From Fuerstiella sp. (GTDB lineage Bacteria; Planctomycetota; Planctomycetia; Planctomycetales; Planctomycetaceae), in NCBI GenBank assembly GCA_022447185.1, contig JAKVAY010000042.1, forward strand, positions 32,011 to 96,010: a DNA stretch of 64,000 nucleotides, read 5' to 3'. The stretch's first letter is position 1; each line of letters opens with the position of its first letter. This document shows, piece by piece, positions 39,201-48,096 of this stretch. Position numbers and translations under genes: made by a program. The notes under the pieces were generated by a model, which saw nothing but the letters and a program-made list of their open reading frames with translations, was not told the origin of the DNA and made no database searches.

Positions 39201-39309
39201 AATTGACACGAACAAAGATAACGTCGGAATTGCCTTTTCCATGGAACCACGATTGGGGCCCCCGTCAGCCACGAATCTTAGCTACCTGCTGGGTCTGCAG
39301 TCGCGGTAG
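36295..39309 (+). CDS. LptD/OstA-like outer-membrane protein
   Basis: 1004 residues from ATG 36295. After a signal peptide (PRPWLCLFGLLTSVMLTCGAL) it has an OstA-like beta-jellyroll part in the first 400 residues (FLGGAVLTQGQLRLRAQ, IYVITGGVNVLSEG, YLEGNIVVRHSRGTIEASRAF) and a C-terminal beta-barrel with alternating hydrophobic strands and aromatic ends (DLLADYYTKRGPAIGSQW, FQINTVWDLTKIFP). LptD inserts LPS into the outer membrane; homologues in planctomycetes are usually more divergent and this one has no linked lptA/lptB in view. Lipopolysaccharide-type transport is inference. No truncation. Confidence 0.82.
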   Translation: MSPPPRPWLCLFGLLTSVMLTCGALRAQEDLAVQDNDIQQPIQVEGPVEHVFDYGDGITAHSFLGGAVLTQGQLRLRAQTIVVFLQTTPDGVTDARVVAKESRAVRGLLERSGERSYVSERAIRLQSVHPLDSKAGSRHTQKKTDSVVNWARPMAYPEERSERKDVRFTFAEDPFSLPGLGTTPIQSTPSRRIQIRRRSSQPFDVQAVESSSIPPENIYVITGGVNVLSEGSQISIDGQPVYTVVDLSADRVVIWMEKPASDARDLKDGLPLLQAADTRFQVYLEGNIVVRHSRGTIEASRAFYDAGSGRILALNAELRAVVAESGQQIRIHAERLRQLAADRFHAQNAWTTTSPYGKPGYRLQSENIFVNPGPQTPWTGFNRITGESKSGSPLWVTAENSQLIVGEIPLLSVPRLTFPAEDPGIPLRRVSARQDRIFGFQINTVWDLTKIFPVTVPPRTEWDLLADYYTKRGPAIGSQWTYDFLNRMGQVTGEGKAVYQRDRGRDVLSRDRRALTPKDEDRGQIIFRHRQRTGGGVTLFGEIGYLSDRNYLEQFSEIEFDEGKDVETIAGIRQDSGPFSSSLLIRPKLNPFETTTEWLPRGDIYSFSVPFLNDQAYWSSHSSVGYAHLDPTSLPTDPADPFSPTLLGTPYVRDADGIVAMSRHRIDVPFMLGPVNVNPWVMGEAAFWNEGLVAGDIGRLTGNVGIRATLAATKVMPFVRSHLFNVNGLAHKSENIVEYSYVDVSQNLGQIAQYNEIDENSQERLRNRAVMQIFPGLVPAEFDPRFYAIRNGAGLWVSAPYHELVEDQQVVRLRWRNRLQTKVGPEHNPGIRDWMIWESGVSYFPDAGTDNFGEDFGLLFGNYRWNLNDRTSFLADGVWDFFTNRQNYWNVGVLNQRSTRGSVYLAYRHVEARNFLDSEIVTASYSYQISPKWISTAAVAYDVGQEESRGSSLTLSRVGLDFVFHMGFGIDTNKDNVGIAFSMEPRLGPPSATNLSYLLGLQSR

Positions 39310-39360
39310 TCTGCACACCGCAGTATGAGTCGGTTCATATACGGTCGCCGTGCAATGATT

Positions 39361-40644
39361 TCAGTCGACAGTGGGATTGGATTCTGACAACTGCTGATAA
39401 GCATTTAGTTTCAGTGGAATGTCGACCAATGCTGTTTTGCCGGCCATTACGAACAGCATCAGGATCCCGATCAGGCCAAATCCAATGGTGACCGGATGAT
39501 TCACCTGTTCCCCCATGATGTCCCGTGAGCTGGTGAGCCACAGCAGCACTCCCGCCACCAGCGGTGCTGCAACTACGGTGACCGCCTGAGCCGCGATGAT
39601 TGTTGGTGTTCGATCAAAATCAAACATCAGTACCGCGAAACCGACAAACAAACCGGTCAGCAACACAGCCGTCGTCATGATTTTGGGTCCGGTATCTTCC
39701 GGGTTGCTGCCCAGTCCGAGGCCGTCCGAAGCCATAAAACCGCCAATCATGGAGTTCACCAGGAACGACGAATATGCGGCGCAAAACAGTCCCACACAAA
39801 AAATTGTTCTGGCTGTGGGACCGAAAGTAGTTTCCAGGGAAGTGGCAACTGAGACAGGATTATTCAACTGAACGGACTTGCCGGTATAAAGACCAGCAGC
39901 AGCGGTTGACATCAGGATCAGCGTAATCAGGAACATAACGAATGATCCGACTCTGGCATCAACCAGTCCGCTGCGGAGGTCTGCCAGATTCCATCCTTTC
40001 TGTCTTACGAGGTATGCCTGAAAAAACGCGGCCGCTATTGCGAAGGTTGTTCCGATCAGTCCAAGCACTGTCATTGTGTCGACCGACCTGTCCAGTGAGG
40101 GAATCAGTCCTTTTCCCATTGCAGCCAGATCAGGTCGGAGTCGAATCAGATTAATTGCAAAGCAGATCAACATGAGGGCAACAAAGAATGCCATTGTCTT
40201 TTCAAGCAGCCGATACAGGTCTTTGAAGACAAATAGAAAAGAGATCGTCAGCAGATTGAAGACAACAATCAACCCGGTCAGGATCGGTTTTGAGTGGATG
40301 AATGTCTCAAATGCAGCAGCAACTCCAATGTTGTTGCCCGATTGAAAGGCGGCTGAGATGAAAAATATTCCGGTGCCAACGAGTACGGCCAGCCAGTTTC
40401 CGGCTTTTTTACGAACGTGGTCGCACGGAGAACCGGTCGCAGCGACCCCCAGTTTGGCCCCGAGTGTCATAAACAACATCATGAATGCGACGGACACCAC
40501 GACGACCCAGAGCATTGAATATTGTTCGTTGGCTCCAATTTTCGAACTGGTCATGATGCTGCCTGGACCGATGACCACACATGCGGTGATCAGTCCAGGG
40601 CCGATCCGACGGTACCATCGCCGTGATGTTATTTGATCGGCCAT
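39361..40644 (-). CDS. Nramp-fold metal transporter relative lacking DPGN and MPH motifs
   Basis: 427 residues from ATG 40642-40644, with about 11 membrane segments. The N-terminus RRIGPGLITACVVIGPGS and later GLIGTTFAIAAAFFQAYLV show the Nramp layout, but TM1 reads GPGS (26-29) where Nramp has DPGN, and TM6 reads AAFFQAYLV where Nramp has MPH. In characterised Nramps the Asp, Asn and Met coordinate manganese or iron. The protein is probably a transporter of another cation such as magnesium (compare NRMT-type proteins) or of something else. AAGGA lies 11 nt upstream of the ATG. It converges with the LptD-like gene. Confidence 0.85.
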   Translation of the reverse strand: MADQITSRRWYRRIGPGLITACVVIGPGSIMTSSKIGANEQYSMLWVVVVSVAFMMLFMTLGAKLGVAATGSPCDHVRKKAGNWLAVLVGTGIFFISAAFQSGNNIGVAAAFETFIHSKPILTGLIVVFNLLTISFLFVFKDLYRLLEKTMAFFVALMLICFAINLIRLRPDLAAMGKGLIPSLDRSVDTMTVLGLIGTTFAIAAAFFQAYLVRQKGWNLADLRSGLVDARVGSFVMFLITLILMSTAAAGLYTGKSVQLNNPVSVATSLETTFGPTARTIFCVGLFCAAYSSFLVNSMIGGFMASDGLGLGSNPEDTGPKIMTTAVLLTGLFVGFAVLMFDFDRTPTIIAAQAVTVVAAPLVAGVLLWLTSSRDIMGEQVNHPVTIGFGLIGILMLFVMAGKTALVDIPLKLNAYQQLSESNPTVD

Positions 40645-40893
40645 GTGTAATACTGTCCTTTTCCGGAGGAGCCGATCGCGCAGCCTGAAATCTGCAGTGC
40701 ATTGTCCAAAAAACGTAACCAAACTTCAGGACGAGAGTAAACGCCATCGGACAGCATGTGCTGAAGCTCTTCGATTCAATCAACCGGCGAATTTGAGGTG
40801 TCAGGGGCGTTCGACAGGCGAGATCACCCGGTCGACAAGAAAGCTCCAGGCAAACGATGACTCCTCTAGCAATGTAAGCCGCGAAAATTCGCT

Positions 40894-42183
40894 TCAGTCT
40901 GCTGACTGCGACTGACTGACTTTGTCAGAAATGTCGTGACGCTTCCAGCAACGATCCCAGTGGATTTTTTCTGTGGCAGCGTACGCTGCTTCTTTCGCAC
41001 TTCGAATATTATCTCCCATCGCGGTCACTCCCAGGACCCTTCCACCCGAGTTCAAAACAGTGTCTTCTTTCTGAATCGTTCCGGCGTGAAACACCTTGGT
41101 ATCCGGCAGGCGATCCGCGTCACGGAGTCCGCTGATCAAATGACCTTTTTTATAATCACCAGGATAGCCGTCAGAAGCCATAACAACACACACGGCGGGG
41201 CGTGGATCCCACTCCAGTGATTCCATTTCAGCAAGACGTCCGTCAGCAGCGAGTGACAGTACCTGAGCCAGGTCAGATTTGAGCCTCATGAGTACTGGTT
41301 GAGCTTCGGGATCACCAAATCGGACATTGAATTCAAGCACCCTGGGGCCCTGCTGCGTCAGCATCAACCCCGCATACAGAATGCCCGAAAACGCACAATC
41401 CTGAACCTTCATTTCATGAACCGTGGGGACGAGGATCCTGCGGATGATTTCGTCCATCATTTCATCAGTCACGATCGGTGCCGGGCTGTACGCGCCCATT
41501 CCTCCGGTATTCGGTCCCTGATCACCATCGTGGGCGCGTTTGTGGTCCTGTGAAGTGGCCAGTGGAATGATGGTGTCACGATCGACAATCGCCAGAATGC
41601 TGGTTTCCTGACCGACGAGTACGTCTTCGACAATGATCTCGCGACCGGCGTCACCAAATTGGCCATGTTGGAGCATCTCCCTGGCCGCTTCGATGGCTTC
41701 GCCTCGGCTGTTGCACATCACAACCCCCTTTCCGGCGGCAAGACCATCGGCTTTGACCACCAGTGGCCCCTCTTCCAGCGAGTCGATCCAGGTCGCAGCT
41801 TCTTCCACTCGAGAAAATGCTCGATAGTCTGCCGTCGGAATTCCTGCGCGGCGCATGATGTCCTTGGCGAAGACTTTGCTGCCTTCGAGTTGCGCTGCTT
41901 TTTGTGATGGTCCGAAAATCCTCAACCCGGCGGACTTAAAGTCGTCGACGATGCCGTCAACGAGCGGTACTTCCGGGCCCACAACGGTCAAATCGATATT
42001 ATTTTCCTTTGCGAATGTCCGGAGTGGTCCAATTTCCGTCGCCGGAATCGGTACATTCTCGCCATCCGCGGCGGTCCCTGCATTTCCCGGTGCGCAGTAG
42101 ACCTTTTCAACGTGAGCCGACTTCGACAGCTTCCACACCAGTGCGTGTTCACGCCCGCCGTTCCCCACCACAAGAATTTTCAT
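40894..42183 (-). CDS. purD: Phosphoribosylamine-glycine ligase
   Basis: ATP-grasp enzyme of purine synthesis that makes glycinamide ribonucleotide. 429 residues, normal length; the ATG at 42181-42183 is preferred over an adjacent GTG. Blocks: KILVVGNGGREHALVWKL at the N-terminus, GPEVPLVDGIVDDF, ATP-grasp VKADGLAAGKGVVMC, and LEFNVRFGDPEAQPVLMRL near residue 290. All catalytic regions look intact. Located between a leftward Nramp-like gene and a leftward DUF309 gene; single-gene transcription is likely because a terminator precedes it. Confidence 0.97.
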   Translation of the reverse strand: MKILVVGNGGREHALVWKLSKSAHVEKVYCAPGNAGTAADGENVPIPATEIGPLRTFAKENNIDLTVVGPEVPLVDGIVDDFKSAGLRIFGPSQKAAQLEGSKVFAKDIMRRAGIPTADYRAFSRVEEAATWIDSLEEGPLVVKADGLAAGKGVVMCNSRGEAIEAAREMLQHGQFGDAGREIIVEDVLVGQETSILAIVDRDTIIPLATSQDHKRAHDGDQGPNTGGMGAYSPAPIVTDEMMDEIIRRILVPTVHEMKVQDCAFSGILYAGLMLTQQGPRVLEFNVRFGDPEAQPVLMRLKSDLAQVLSLAADGRLAEMESLEWDPRPAVCVVMASDGYPGDYKKGHLISGLRDADRLPDTKVFHAGTIQKEDTVLNSGGRVLGVTAMGDNIRSAKEAAYAATEKIHWDRCWKRHDISDKVSQSQSAD

Positions 42184-42283
42184 CACGATAAACCCAATTG
42201 CAATCAGACCTGCAGGATCAGTAACACATCCGCGAATTTACGTGCCTAGTGGATATTCGATCACTGACAGGACTGTGGCGCAC

Positions 42284-42313
42284 AAGAAAACTCGCGGCAG
42301 ATTACCGCGAGTT
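42284..42313 (-). terminator. Intrinsic terminator after the DUF309 gene
   Basis: Perfect 9-bp stem AACTCGCGG/CCGCGAGTT (42289-42297 with 42305-42313), loop of 7, followed on the minus strand by TTCTTG. It lies 55 bp past the DUF309 stop and separates that gene from purD. Confidence 0.78.
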
Positions 42314-42368
42314 GTACTGGATTTCGAGCTGTCGAATCCTAAGAACGGACATTCCCAACGGGGACATT

Positions 42369-42971
42369 CTATAGTTGACTGACCGCCCCCGGTTTGCCCG
42401 AGTTTTCAGCTTCTTCCATCTGAGGTTCCAGGAGGAACGGGAACACTCGTACGGGAGGCCCGGGAGTGTGCTCCGTTTTATAAGCCAACTGAGCTGCGCG
42501 ATCCGCTGCAAACTGAAGTCGAGTGAATTCCAGTCCACAATACGCGTCCAGGTCAGCTTCCGCCGCCACATCGGCAAACATCTCACCCGCTGACGCAGCG
42601 TGACGTCGAACACCGTGGATACTGCGTTCTCGAACCTTAACGCCGGCTGCCGACAATTTGATGAGTCCTTTCAGAAAACGCCCCACTGTCGTGTCAGCTC
42701 CTGAAACGCGCCACAAACGTTCCCATTCTTCATGGGCCTCCCAGTAAAACCCCATATTGAAGAAGTCGATTGCCAGCAGGAAATTTCGATTGTCACCCCA
42801 GGTTTCGTTGCACAACGCCTTTGGTCCACTGCCCAAAGTGTGTTTTCGGCCGTAGCTGTGGCCCTTAGGGTCGCGAATTGGATGAGGCAATCCGGATCCA
42901 GGGTAAAATGCGTAAACAGGGGGGTTAACAGACGGGAGCAGACGGGAAAACTCCTCATCAGCCTTAATCAT
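42369..42971 (-). CDS. DUF309 family protein
   Basis: 200 residues. The DUF309 motif [18 protein letters not shown] sits near residues 70-87 and is followed by [17 protein letters not shown], the second conserved helix. The first 60 residues and last 40 are specific to this protein ([27 protein letters not shown]). DUF309 proteins are small helical proteins of unknown biochemical role. ATG at 42969-42971; upstream region has no neighbour on the same strand. A terminator follows. Confidence 0.87.
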   Translation of the reverse strand: MIKADEEFSRLLPSVNPPVYAFYPGSGLPHPIRDPKGHSYGRKHTLGSGPKALCNETWGDNRNFLLAIDFFNMGFYWEAHEEWERLWRVSGADTTVGRFLKGLIKLSAAGVKVRERSIHGVRRHAASAGEMFADVAAEADLDAYCGLEFTRLQFAADRAAQLAYKTEHTPGPPVRVFPFLLEPQMEEAENSGKPGAVSQL

Positions 42972-43559
42972 AGTTCAGGCTCCATTAAATGAATCAGGTG
43001 TTCTGGTTCCAACAACCACAGCCACTCTGCCTATCTCGTGAGCAAAATGAAACAACACGGATTTGGCAGGCAGGGATTGGGTTCGAAGGAACGAGATCTG
43101 TTGTTCAGGACATTTATTGTGAATTATTGGACAAATTCAGACACAGAATTTACCGCGATTCCGGACCACTTCGAGTACTTCTTTGGTGAAATCCTGGGAT
43201 TCCGGCTGTTGACCGCCCTGAATCCGAGTTGATGGACGAACTCCTCCAGATTTCCCGATCGGTCAGGTCACCGGATATCCTGGAGAAAACCATTAGTTGT
43301 TGATTGGCTTTAGTTGTCATGACATAAGAAACGGTACAGATGACCGGTTTCATCTGTGTTCCGTGATAAACGGCTCTTCGGAAGAATGAATAGGCCCCCA
43401 TCCCGAAGTGATCTGCAGAATTCGCAACTCATGTTTCGGTGTCAGGCTGTGTCCAAGCGGGAGTCTGATACATTTTGCGGACAATGGGGTCTGCAGCCGG
43501 TTTCAGACGCATCCACGTATTCGGCTGTCAGTTTTACTTCAATGAGTTGACAGGTTGAC
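42972..43559. other. Intergenic region between divergent DUF309 and apgM genes
   Basis: 588 bp. Open frames (43038-43232 plus, 43150-43401 minus) have no protein-like features. No hairpin or repeat identified; promoters of both genes should lie here. Confidence 0.4.
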
Positions 43560-44768
43560 ATGACTGATATTCATCGACTGACCCGAAACCTTCATCGTCG
43601 AAATGACTCCCGGATTGTCCTGTGTGTAAGTGATGGCCTGGGCGGTCTACCGATGCAACCCGGCGGCAAAACGGAACTTGAGACTGCTCGCACGCCCAAT
43701 ATGGATGCACTGGCCCGTCGTGGCGTCACGGGGTTGAGCGTGCCTGTCTTGCCCGGGATTGCCCCAGGGAGTGGTCCCGGTCACCTGGGTCTGTTTGGGT
43801 ACGATCCTCTCAAATACGAAATTGGCCGCGGCGTATTAGAAGGACTGGGAATCGACTTTGACCTTGGCTCCAACGATGTGGCAATTCGGGGCAATTTTTG
43901 CACCGTCGACGAGGACGGAATCATCACCGATCGACGTGCTGGGCGGATCAACAGTGATATCGGTGCCCGACTTTGTGAGAAGCTGGACACAATTCAGATT
44001 CCAGATGTGGAAGTATTCGTGCGTCACGTCAAAGAATACCGACTTGTTGTGGTATTCCGAGCACCTGGACTCGGCGGTGATGTCGACGACACAGACCCGC
44101 AACAGACGGGAGTTGCACCGATTCCACCGCACGGAAACGACGATGCTTCAACGAAGACGGCAGGGATTTGTCGATATTTTCTGGATCGTGCTGCTGAGAT
44201 CCTTAAAGAGGATGCACCCGCCAATCTGCTGACAATGCGAGGCATTGCAAAGAAACCGCCGATACCGACGTTCGAAGAAGTCTACGGAACCCGAGCGGCA
44301 GCAATCGCCGTGTATCCCATGTATCGGGGACTCGCGCGACTGGTCGGTATGGACGTACTCGATGCAGGAAATACTCTCACCGATCAAATGACCTGCCTGG
44401 AACGACACTGGGACGAATACGATTTTTTCTTTGTCCATTTTAAGTACACGGACAGTACTGGTGAGGACGGTAACTTTGATGGCAAGGTGCAGCGAATTGA
44501 GGATCTGGATTCGGCGATCCCGGCGATGGCTGCACTGAATCCCAGTGTGTTCATTTTGACAGGTGATCACAGTACTCCGGCTAAGATGAAGTCTCACAGC
44601 GCACATGCCGTTCCAACATTACTTGTCGCCGACAACTGTCGATATGACGGATCCGAATCGTTTGGCGAATCTGTTTGTCGCACTGGTGAACTTGGACAAT
44701 TTGAGTCGAAGTATTTGATGCTGCATGCGTTGGCGCATGCGGGTCGACTGGACAAGTACGGTGCCTGA
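43560..44768 (+). CDS. apgM: 2,3-Bisphosphoglycerate-independent phosphoglycerate mutase, archaeal type
   Basis: Interconverts 3- and 2-phosphoglycerate in glycolysis. 402 residues of the alkaline-phosphatase superfamily. LCVSDGLGGLP near residues 22-32 supplies the first metal Asp, ARTPNMDALARRG follows, then LPGIAPGSGPGHLGLFGYDPLKY, a variant of the usual PGSDTAHLSLLGYDP, and the C-terminal TGDHSTPAKMKSHSAHAVP with the metal-binding Asp/His. The GSGPGH variant keeps Ser and His. The start ATG 43560 overlaps no other gene. Confidence 0.93.
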   Translation: MTDIHRLTRNLHRRNDSRIVLCVSDGLGGLPMQPGGKTELETARTPNMDALARRGVTGLSVPVLPGIAPGSGPGHLGLFGYDPLKYEIGRGVLEGLGIDFDLGSNDVAIRGNFCTVDEDGIITDRRAGRINSDIGARLCEKLDTIQIPDVEVFVRHVKEYRLVVVFRAPGLGGDVDDTDPQQTGVAPIPPHGNDDASTKTAGICRYFLDRAAEILKEDAPANLLTMRGIAKKPPIPTFEEVYGTRAAAIAVYPMYRGLARLVGMDVLDAGNTLTDQMTCLERHWDEYDFFFVHFKYTDSTGEDGNFDGKVQRIEDLDSAIPAMAALNPSVFILTGDHSTPAKMKSHSAHAVPTLLVADNCRYDGSESFGESVCRTGELGQFESKYLMLHALAHAGRLDKYGA

Positions 44769-45006
44769 TGCGAGTGCCGTTGTAACGATTTCGGAAGTGT
44801 ATTAACCGGTGCATCAATTGGACGTTCGTTGTTAGCGCGAATACAAGCTCAAAACGCAAACGAGTGGGATAAACATCTTTGCGTGCGGTGTGTGCTGGTA
44901 TGTGTTGCGATTTATGTCAAACTGGTGCTGTCCCGTTAACTTGAGTATTTGACTCCACAGTGCTGGTGCAGGTGAAAAAGACTGCAACGCAGGAGACCGT
45001 TCCCAA

Positions 45007-45381
45007 ATGATCAGGGGCATTGGCACGGATATCGTAGAGATCGAACGTATCCGAGGGATGCTCGATCGTCACGGCGATACTTTTTTGCAGCGTTGTTTTA
45101 CTTCCGCTGAAATTGAATTTGCCCGCAAATACAAAGATCCGGCAGTGCGATTCGCTGGTCGCTGGGCTGCAAAAGAAGCGGTTGTGAAAGTGCTGGGAAC
45201 CGGATTCGTCAGAGGGATTACGTTTCACGATGTTGAGGTATTGCCGCTTCACACCGGCCAGCCATCGATTGAGTTATCGGGTCAGGCAGCCGAGCATGCG
45301 GCAATGCAGCAGATTGAGACGATTCTCATCAGTATCTCACATGCGCAGCTTTATGCGACAGCGACAGCAATTGGTACCTAG
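45007..45381 (+). CDS. acpS: Holo-[acyl-carrier-protein] synthase
   Basis: Transfers phosphopantetheine from CoA to acyl carrier protein. 124 residues. GIGTDIVEIERI (Asp8) and FAGRWAAKEAVVKVLG (Glu57) carry the metal-binding acidic residues of AcpS. AGGAGA lies about 10 nt before the ATG. It follows apgM by 238 bp on the same strand; no functional link. Confidence 0.97.
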   Translation: MIRGIGTDIVEIERIRGMLDRHGDTFLQRCFTSAEIEFARKYKDPAVRFAGRWAAKEAVVKVLGTGFVRGITFHDVEVLPLHTGQPSIELSGQAAEHAAMQQIETILISISHAQLYATATAIGT

Positions 45382-45855
45382 TGACACGGGAAACGGTGAC
45401 CCTAACCCGATTCAAATTGAGCAGACCTGTGTCCCTGATCGGTTCTCCGGCGGTCAGGGACGCGGTGCTACTGATTGATTTCAACGCGTTTATCTGATAA
45501 AATAAACGAAACAAACCCACGTGTCTCGAAGTGGGTACAGGCCTCGCATCGTCTGGCAGGTTATGGGTTAACTTGGGTGATACAGATTCCTGCCGTGAGA
45601 GCAAATGCACATCGCGGCCTGTCCGCTTGCCAGGTTGGTTCGGTAGGGAGATTTGAAAAAGTCTGTTTACTCCCGATTGTTCACCTGACCGTATGTTATG
45701 CCGGAAATTCCGGGAGTTTTTCTGATGCCTGATTGCTCCTGCATGGCATAATTTGCAGTTGCTCCTGTACCGATTTGGGAGGAATGACATCGCCGCTTTC
45801 TCCGGTCGCAGGTCATCCCTGTCCCAGTTTGGAAACATCGAGGCGTAAACTGGAA
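45382..45855. other. Intergenic region between acpS and the RnfD-TPR gene
   Basis: 474 bp. It contains a hairpin with stem GTCCCTGA/TCAGGGAC (about 45430-45460) without a T run and a weaker ACCCAC/GTGGGT hairpin near 45514-45535. The long frame at 45733 reaches into the next gene but its first 41 codons have no support. No gene seen. Confidence 0.4.
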
Positions 45856-47709
45856 ATGCAATTCTTTTCGCTGATGGTCTCCTTACCTGATTGGCTGTTT
45901 GAAGCGGCCTGGCTGCCCTCTCCTGGGAATCAAGGTCCGTTAACCATCACTCTACTGAGTGTGTTCACGGGGTTGGTGATCTGGCAGGTTTTGCTTTGGT
46001 GGTGTTTTCGCCACCGGCAGCGTCCGTTTCAGGTCCAATTGAGTATCAGGCGGCCTCATTACATCCAGGCCTGTTTACAAACATGCCTTTACCTGTATTG
46101 GGGCCTCCATTGGCACGAAGTGCGAAGTTACGCAGTTCTGATTGTATTTCAGCTGTTGTTTGCTTACCTGTTTGAAATGCTGCTTTCATGGTCGCGGCGC
46201 AAAGTGTGGCACCTGGGGTTTGGACCCTTTCCGGTCGTATTGAGCATCAATCTGTTCATGTGGTTTAAGCCGGATTTTTTCATCTTTCAGTTCTTACTGC
46301 TTGCACTGACCTATTTGGGTAAGGAATTTGTAACGTGGAAGCGTAACGGGAAATCGACGCACATCATCAATCCGTCGGCCTTCTCGCTGTCGTTGCTGTC
46401 GGTCGGATTGCTGGCCACTGATTCAGTTGACAAGACGTTTGGTCTCGACCTCATCTGGTCGTTCTATCTGCCGGCCAATTTTTACGAGGTCATTTTTCTT
46501 CTTGGTTTAGTTGTTCAGTTTCTCTTCTCCACAACTTTGGTCACATTTGGAGCCGTTCTCGGTCTGTATGGGATGGTTGTCGTCTCCGGTTTGATTTACG
46601 GCAGCAGCGTCGTCATCACACCCTTTGACGCATCCGTATTCCTGGGGTTGACATTGCTGATCACCGATCCCTCGACTACTCCGCGTACTAAGTTCGGCAA
46701 GTTTTCGTTTGGACTGGCCTATGGTTGTGTCATCCTGTGTACGTTTTTTGTGTTGCGTTATCTGCGTCAACCATCGTACTTCGACAAAATCCTGGCGGTT
46801 CCTCTTATGAATCTGCTGGTCATGCCGTTCGATAGCCTTGGTGTTCGAGTACAGGGCTGGATAAGCAAAAGCTGGAGGCCGGTGGCCCGCTATGTATGGG
46901 CCGTCTCGATGTGTGGTTACGCTGTATTAATATTTTCGATCCTGCCTTCGCTGAAAATGCCCAATCCCGATTTCGTAGACCCGTTGCCTCATGCTGCAAT
47001 TCGTGTCTCGTTCCCGATGAGTGAGTTACGTGCGAAATACATTGCCCTCCACCGGCAATACCCGGAACTCGACCAGCCGTTCAGCTTTAAGAGTGAGTGG
47101 GCCCACTTAAGAAACGCCTACAAGTTTGAGCCTGTTACTGCTGAAGAGTACAACAATCTCGGAATGGCCTATCTCGACTTATCTCAATCTGGACAGGCAC
47201 TAAGCTACTTTGAACAGGCGGTGGACATCGATCCATCCCATGGCCCCTCTCAATGCAGTCTGGGTAACCAGCGGTTCCAGCAGGGCGATATCGAGGCGGC
47301 GATCGTCCACTTGCGTAAAGCGATACAGATTGATGAGAAAGACGCCACGGCTCATCGGATTCTGGGCACGGCTCTGTCAGTCCAAGGCGATTACATCGAG
47401 GGAGTCAAACATCTGGAGCAGGCATTGCAATTCAATGCTGCGGACGACGATGGACATCTGATCCTTGGGACGCTGCTCGCGGCCCACGGGAAGCTGGATC
47501 AGGCAATCATCCATTTTCGCCACGCGGTGGAAATTAATCCCAACCTGGGGGGGGCACACTACAATCTGGGCAAAGCGCTTGTCAGTGAAGGAAAGATTGA
47601 TGATGGGGTCAGGCACCTTTACAAAGCACAGAAACTCCTGCCGGGTGATCCCGAGGTGAGCAAGGAGTTGCAAAATGTGCGACTGGTCAAGAGCAGGCAA
47701 CGGTTTTGA
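45856..47709 (+). CDS. RnfD/NqrB-like membrane domain fused to TPR repeats
   Basis: 617 residues from ATG 45856 (an ATG at 45784 is an alternative with GGGAGG immediately adjacent). About ten membrane segments (residues 1-390) resemble the NqrB/RnfD family: THIINPSAFSLSLLS and the family's TDP motif, LLITDPSTTPRTKFGK. I do not see the S/TGAT-type motif for covalent FMN. The C-terminal 230 residues hold at least four TPR units (YNNLGMAYLDLSQSGQALSYF, ALSVQGDYIEGVKHLEQAL, IIHFRHAVEINPNLGGAHYN). The fusion suggests a membrane scaffold derived from a redox subunit; electron transport is unproven. Confidence 0.82.
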   Translation: MQFFSLMVSLPDWLFEAAWLPSPGNQGPLTITLLSVFTGLVIWQVLLWWCFRHRQRPFQVQLSIRRPHYIQACLQTCLYLYWGLHWHEVRSYAVLIVFQLLFAYLFEMLLSWSRRKVWHLGFGPFPVVLSINLFMWFKPDFFIFQFLLLALTYLGKEFVTWKRNGKSTHIINPSAFSLSLLSVGLLATDSVDKTFGLDLIWSFYLPANFYEVIFLLGLVVQFLFSTTLVTFGAVLGLYGMVVVSGLIYGSSVVITPFDASVFLGLTLLITDPSTTPRTKFGKFSFGLAYGCVILCTFFVLRYLRQPSYFDKILAVPLMNLLVMPFDSLGVRVQGWISKSWRPVARYVWAVSMCGYAVLIFSILPSLKMPNPDFVDPLPHAAIRVSFPMSELRAKYIALHRQYPELDQPFSFKSEWAHLRNAYKFEPVTAEEYNNLGMAYLDLSQSGQALSYFEQAVDIDPSHGPSQCSLGNQRFQQGDIEAAIVHLRKAIQIDEKDATAHRILGTALSVQGDYIEGVKHLEQALQFNAADDDGHLILGTLLAAHGKLDQAIIHFRHAVEINPNLGGAHYNLGKALVSEGKIDDGVRHLYKAQKLLPGDPEVSKELQNVRLVKSRQRF

Positions 47710-48007
47710 GACCGAATGATTTTCGAGTAAACCGATCCGGGAGCGGCCAGGGTAAAGATAAATCGCTAACGCAAAGGGGCAAGGATGCGATCAATTCTTC
47801 GGTGCAGATAGCGTTCTGCGACCAGGTTGTTGGCATATTGCGACATGTCAGAGAACACCGTCTTCAATGACACCATTCAGCATGGAATATCCAAACCAGA
47901 CGATTGAAGACATTGCGGAACTCAAAATCGTTGTTCTTCCTGCTGAACTTGCGTCACCTGCCGATCCGACTATATAGTGTGTTGAGTTAGCGCCCGCATG
48001 GTGCATC
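47710..48007. other. Intergenic region before tRNA-Ser
   Basis: 298 bp; only the tRNA promoter is recognisable. Confidence 0.4.
47949..47976 (+). promoter_or_regulatory. Sigma70-like promoter of tRNA-Ser
   Basis: TTGCGT, 16-nt spacer, TATATA. The -10 ends 31 bp before the first base of the tRNA, a normal distance for a tRNA leader. Confidence 0.55.
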
Positions 48008-48096
48008 GGAGAGATGGCAGAGTGGCCGAATGCGCATCATTGCTAATGATGTGTCCCTGGAAACGGGGACCGCGGGTTCGAATCCCGCTCTCTCCG
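48008..48096 (+). tRNA. tRNA-Ser, anticodon GCU
   Basis: 89 nt, class II. Acceptor GGAGAGA pairs with TCTCTCC (48089-48095) with discriminator G; the anticodon stem CATCA/TGATG surrounds TTGCTAA with anticodon GCT at 48042-48044; a long variable arm (GTCCC/GGGGAC) is diagnostic of serine; the T arm reads GCGGGTTCGAATCCCGC. CCA is not fully encoded. Decodes AGC/AGU codons. Confidence 0.97.

Noticed and set aside
45430-45460. Hairpin GTCCCTGA/TCAGGGAC after acpS as a terminator
   Set aside because: Loop is long and no T run follows on either strand.
48008-48096. tRNA-Ser as an integration site of a mobile element
   Set aside because: No integrase and no repeat of the tRNA 3' end were found nearby.
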